DNA from: Chlamydiales bacterium
Lineage (GTDB): Bacteria > Chlamydiota > Chlamydiia > Chlamydiales > FEN-1388
Assembly: GCA_021372185.1 (NCBI GenBank)
Contig: JAJFUY010000182.1
Coordinates: 1 to 9,061 of the forward strand
Direction of reading: 5' to 3'
DNA length: 9,061 nt
Below the pieces are notes generated by a model, which was not told the DNA's origin, did no database searches, and was given only the letters and a program-made list of their open reading frames with translations. Positions 6,300-9,061 of the stretch are shown here, piece by piece; positions within the stretch are counted from its first letter, which is position 1; each line of letters opens with the position of its first letter. The position numbers and the translations under genes are program-made.

Positions 6300-7274
6300 G
6301 TGCTAACCAACGATTTTAGCTGGTCATTTTCTCGAGCCAACCTGTATAGCGAGTGCCAAAAAAGGTACTGGTATACCTACTATGGGTCGTGGGAGGGCTG
6401 GCCAAAGACCCCGTGGGATAAGCGAAAACAGATTGACCCACTAGCATCATACCTCTATGCCCTCAAGCAGATGCAAAATATGGCTACCTATGTTGGGTCT
6501 ACAGCGCATGAGGCTATTGAACACTTTTTAAAAACAAAAGCTCCATTTACGTTAGAAGCCCTTGTAGACCACGGCAAAAAGGCCTTTTTAGAAGGTATAG
6601 AAGAAGCAAAAACTGAAAAGTGGAAAATTTCGCCCAAAAAGCACTCAAACCTCTTTGAATACTACTATAACGAGCCCCCAACGGCTCTTCAGCTAGAAGA
6701 GGGGCAAAATAAAGTAACACTTTGTCTTGAAAATTGGTACAACTCACCCGTGGTGCAAAAACTTGCCTATCACCCTGATACGCGTTGGTTGAGTATTGAA
6801 GAGTTAGCATTTTTTCAGCTGGCAGGTAAGTATAAGATTGTGGTGGTGGTAGACTTTGCACTCATGTGGAAAGACTTGGCCATTTTATTTGACTGGAAGA
6901 CAGGTGAAGAAAGCGATAAAACCCAAGAGCAGCTCTATCTTTATGCCCTATTTGCAAACCGCGTCTGGAATATCCCATTTGATAAGATTATCCTCAGCCC
7001 ATTTTATCTATCCAAAAACAAGTATATAAAGTTTGGGGCAACAACACCTGAACCGCTTGAGCTTACCAAAATAGAAGCGCTAGAAAAAGAGATAGAAGCA
7101 AGCTGTGACAAGCTATCAGTCCTGCATGCAGTTCAAGATCCTAAAGAATTTGCCTATACAACCGAAAGAACGCGCTGCAATCGCTGCCCTTTTAAAGAGC
7201 TCTGTCAGGGCGTAAACTATCAAGAGTGCTCTCGTGATGAGCTAAAATTACAAATTGCAGGGGCAGTTGTATGA
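6300..7274 (+). CDS. PD-(D/E)XK nuclease, Cas4/AddB-like with iron-sulfur cysteines
   Basis: This is a predicted DNA nuclease of the RecB/Cas4/AddB branch of the PD-(D/E)XK superfamily, 324 residues from the GTG at 6300. Near the N terminus, FSWSFSRANLYSECQKRYWY contains the family's first Cys (Cys19). Next come the GSTAHEAIEH motif (from 66, His70), the metal-binding Asp185 in VVVDFAL, the D-x-K core in DWKTG (Asp198, Lys200), and the QxxxY helix (QEQLYLYA, about 209-216). The C terminus has C-x2-C-x5-C (Cys293, Cys296, Cys302), which with Cys19 would hold a 4Fe-4S cluster as in Cas4 and AddB. No helicase domain is fused, and no CRISPR array or cas gene is visible. Alternative starts at 6249 (TTG) and 6276 (ATG) remain possible. 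It overlaps the next gene by 4 bp. A DNA repair or recombination role is inferred. Confidence 0.88.
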   Translation: MLTNDFSWSFSRANLYSECQKRYWYTYYGSWEGWPKTPWDKRKQIDPLASYLYALKQMQNMATYVGSTAHEAIEHFLKTKAPFTLEALVDHGKKAFLEGIEEAKTEKWKISPKKHSNLFEYYYNEPPTALQLEEGQNKVTLCLENWYNSPVVQKLAYHPDTRWLSIEELAFFQLAGKYKIVVVVDFALMWKDLAILFDWKTGEESDKTQEQLYLYALFANRVWNIPFDKIILSPFYLSKNKYIKFGATTPEPLELTKIEALEKEIEASCDKLSVLHAVQDPKEFAYTTERTRCNRCPFKELCQGVNYQECSRDELKLQIAGAVV

Positions 7275-8821
7275 AATTTCTAAAAGTGAGTTTTGTTGCG
7301 CTTTTTTGTTTGGCAGCCTACACAGGGTATTGGTTTATTCACGCTCGTGAAATTGAAAAAGCCATCAAAGCTGAAATTGCCGACTGTTCTGATGTGGTAA
7401 CTATTACGTATGATTCCATTCAAAAACGAGGCTTTCCGTTTTCTATCCAGGTTGCCCTCATTAATCCTAAAGTTCAGGTTATTAATGAAGCCATTTCTTT
7501 TACTTTAGAGGGTAATTTACTAGGCCGCTGGAATGTGCTTGGAAAGCTGCAGGATATTGACCTTACAGGAAAAAGCCGCTTTGAGCTGCCGGTAGTTGAT
7601 GATGGTGTTGTAAATACCATTCATTTTGAAGGTAATGCTGTAGCCGAAGTTGATTCTATCAAAACAATGGCTGATAAGGGCATGCTTCGTATTACTGATG
7701 GGACGATGCACTGCACGCAAGATGTTGGCGATGTTGGTGTAAAATTTGACCTGATCACTCTTTCTTATGATGTAAAACATCCAACACCTGATCGCGCACT
7801 TATTGATCTTTTTGTAGATTTTAAGGGCGGCAAAGCTTTAGTAAAAAGTGTGGGTGAAGTTATAGAGCCAATCGATTTTTATAATGCTGTAGCCGGAGCA
7901 GTAGCAGAAAAGAGCGGTAAAGATAATGCCACATTTACACTGAAGTTTGATCTACCAAGTATGCATAAATGTAGGCAGATACAAGCTGACCCTATGATTT
8001 TGTACAACGAGCCATTTCCGTCTATTGGAGTGCATTTAGAGGGCTTTAATTCATCTAACCAACTTGCCAACACAAGTATGAAGGGCCTGTTCACCATTAA
8101 TGAAGATGAACATAGAAATGTGAACATTCACGTTGATGTGGATTACTTCACGCACTTTTTAGCCGAGTACCACGATGCACTCGTTGCAGGCATTGATGCC
8201 ATGTCAAAAATTGCCGCAAATTGGGATGCAGCACCTGATATGCAGATCATCAAAAATGTACTTGTAAATCACTCTGATAGCTTAAAAGACCTCGTGCCAC
8301 ACCCAGAAAATTTTGGTAAAATACAAAGCAATCAGGGCCTACTTTTTACCGTAAACAAAAACACATTTAACTGGCACTCAGTGCTAGAAGACTTAAATTT
8401 ATCCTGCGATAAATTTGGCATCTTTATAAAGGGAGCCGCCCAATCAAGAACCAACATCTTGCAAGCTGATGCTACCATAAATCTAAAAAACGCCCCGGCA
8501 TTTATTGAAGAGCTAGTAGCCTTTTATAACCGCATCGAAAAAGTGGTAAACCTCTTTGAACAAAACTTACAGATGCACCTAAAGCCACTACCAGAAGATG
8601 CAGCAAACACCCTAGTATCATTCCTCCACCTCCTATCAATCGACCACAGAGCAACCGGTGACGAAATAGAAATCCTCGTAAAACTCCAAGACGGCAAAAT
8701 CTTTGTCGGCCCCCTCCCTCTCGAAGAGGCCACAGCCGAATTTGAAGCCATCTGGGCCGCCATCATGACCCAAATCAAACCTCCAGCCGCAACCACCCCG
8801 GCCCCAATGTCGTCAACCTAA
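7271..8821 (+). CDS. Membrane-anchored periplasmic protein, DUF2125-like
   Basis: A 516-residue protein with one N-terminal membrane segment (about 4-23, after MKFLK) and no other obvious membrane helix, so most of it should lie in the periplasm. The N-terminal pattern GYWFIHAREIEKAI (from 19), followed by a short strand and GFPFSIQVALINPKV (54-68), and the late DGKIFVGPLPL (474-484), match what I recall of DUF2125/DUF945-type envelope proteins, which are rich in beta strands and of unknown function. The middle (about 75-400) alternates hydrophobic and polar residues like long beta sheets. The tail is Pro/Ala/Thr-rich. The start is the ATG at 7271, which overlaps the nuclease stop codon (ATGA), indicating translational coupling and one transcript. 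No terminator follows; a half palindrome begins 11 bp after the stop. Family assignment is tentative, existence of the gene is not. Confidence 0.85.
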   Translation: MKFLKVSFVALFCLAAYTGYWFIHAREIEKAIKAEIADCSDVVTITYDSIQKRGFPFSIQVALINPKVQVINEAISFTLEGNLLGRWNVLGKLQDIDLTGKSRFELPVVDDGVVNTIHFEGNAVAEVDSIKTMADKGMLRITDGTMHCTQDVGDVGVKFDLITLSYDVKHPTPDRALIDLFVDFKGGKALVKSVGEVIEPIDFYNAVAGAVAEKSGKDNATFTLKFDLPSMHKCRQIQADPMILYNEPFPSIGVHLEGFNSSNQLANTSMKGLFTINEDEHRNVNIHVDVDYFTHFLAEYHDALVAGIDAMSKIAANWDAAPDMQIIKNVLVNHSDSLKDLVPHPENFGKIQSNQGLLFTVNKNTFNWHSVLEDLNLSCDKFGIFIKGAAQSRTNILQADATINLKNAPAFIEELVAFYNRIEKVVNLFEQNLQMHLKPLPEDAANTLVSFLHLLSIDHRATGDEIEILVKLQDGKIFVGPLPLEEATAEFEAIWAAIMTQIKPPAATTPAPMSST

Positions 8822-8832
8822 GAAAATTTCAC

Positions 8833-8929
8833 TAGAGTCCGGAGGACGATTGAACGAAGCCCACCGTGACCGAAGGGAACGGTGGGTAAAGGTGAATAGT
8901 GAATAGAGCCCGGCTGAGGGCGATTGAAT
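8833..8929 (+). repeat. Left half of the nested palindromic repeat, copy C
   Basis: The 97 bp correspond to the left half of copies A and B: GAG-TCC-gga-GGA-CGA at the outer end, the CCCACCGT/ACGGTGGG sub-hairpin, then the first arm of the central hairpin ending in GGGCGATTGAAT. The match stops exactly where the loop begins in the complete copies, and no right half follows in the window. It starts 11 bp after the stop of the upstream gene. The simplest reading is that a mobile element split a complete copy at its centre. Confidence 0.8.
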
Positions 8930-8953
8930 GACGGTCCAACCAATAGACATTGT

Positions 8954-8988
8954 TTACACTTTAGCACACCCACATAGCTTACACTTTA
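8954..8988 (+). repeat. Two direct copies of TTACACTTTA, possible transposase binding sites
   Basis: TTACACTTTA occurs at 8954-8963 and again at 8979-8988, 25 bp apart. Such spaced copies near the tip of an insertion sequence are commonly bound by the transposase. The second copy abuts the extended -10 promoter, so binding there could also restrain transposase expression. Confidence 0.45.
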
Positions 8989-8997
8989 TGATATAAT
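8989..8997 (+). promoter_or_regulatory. Extended -10 promoter of the transposase
   Basis: TGATATAAT fits the extended -10 form (TG, one base, perfect TATAAT at 8992-8997). No good -35 is seen at 17 bp, which extended -10 promoters tolerate. Transcription would begin near 9004, about 18 nt before the ATG. Confidence 0.55.
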
Positions 8998-9021
8998 ATA
9001 TTTCATTAATTTGAGGTATAT

Positions 9022-9061
9022 ATGGCTTGGAGGATGAGCTCAGTGGAAGATCAAAGAAAGG
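9022..9061 (+). CDS. 5' end of a probable IS481-family transposase
   Basis: An ATG at 9022 follows GAGG (9013-9016) by 5 nt. Thirteen codons are visible, reading MAWRMSSVEDQRK, before the window ends. A start of the form M-x-W-(K/R)-x-x-S-x-x-(D/E)-x-R is typical of IS481-type DDE transposases with an N-terminal helix-turn-helix and an integrase core. The DDE residues cannot be seen. The call rests on this short match, the promoter and the terminal repeats; a different small gene starting here cannot be excluded. Confidence 0.5.
   Translation, partial: MAWRMSSVEDQRK

Larger units (their letters stand above)
8930..9061 (+). mobile_element. Left end of a probable insertion sequence, IS481-like
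   Basis: Unrelated sequence begins abruptly at 8930 inside the palindrome and leads, after about 90 bp, into a reading frame resembling the start of an IS481-type transposase. The exact tip is uncertain. It may be TGACGGTCC at 8930, directly at the break in the repeat, or TGTTTACACT at 8951, which looks more like an IS481-family terminal sequence. The other end is outside the window. Confidence 0.5.

Overview
The window looks like a piece of an AT-rich bacterial genome from a host-associated lineage. The best clue is SecA, which has the long insertion and the 'WDM.PYDVQ' region typical of Chlamydiae (and, in a variant form, Bacteroidetes) SecA. A eukaryotic-like protein kinase, dispersed palindromic repeats and an insertion-sequence end fit an endosymbiont or intracellular parasite, such as a Chlamydiae-like or Dependentiae-like organism. 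This placement is inference; no rRNA or other decisive marker is present.

Layout. At the left edge lies the 3' end of a small membrane protein (1-303, +). It converges on a 605-residue Ser/Thr protein kinase (623-2440, -), and a large nested palindrome (373-574) fills the gap. Upstream of the kinase is a small secreted Gln/Arg-rich protein (2507-2725, -). A clear promoter sits between them, overlapped by half of a dyad. Next come a second copy of the palindrome (2836-3040), a strong intrinsic terminator (3046-3093) and secA (3119-6178, -). A divergent promoter region (about 6204-6290) separates secA from a rightward two-gene operon. That operon holds a PD-(D/E)XK nuclease with a Cas4/AddB-type cysteine set (6300-7274) and a membrane-anchored DUF2125-like protein (7271-8821), joined by an ATGA overlap. 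Directly after the operon is exactly the left half of a third palindrome copy (8833-8929). It stops at the loop of the central hairpin, where the end of a likely IS481-type insertion sequence begins; the first 13 codons of its probable transposase (from 9022) run off the window.

How the parts relate. SecA is housekeeping protein export. The DUF2125-like protein and the small secreted protein would both depend on export to reach the envelope. The nuclease has no obvious helicase partner here. The kinase has its own regulated-looking promoter, and its C-terminal domain resembles an SH2 fold with the key arginine replaced, which would suit a protein acting on host signalling. The most unusual content is the repeat family. 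All units share a small hairpin (GAG-YCC-loop-GGR-CGA) with compensating stem changes, arranged as inverted copies about 200 bp long, and each element lies downstream of a stop codon.
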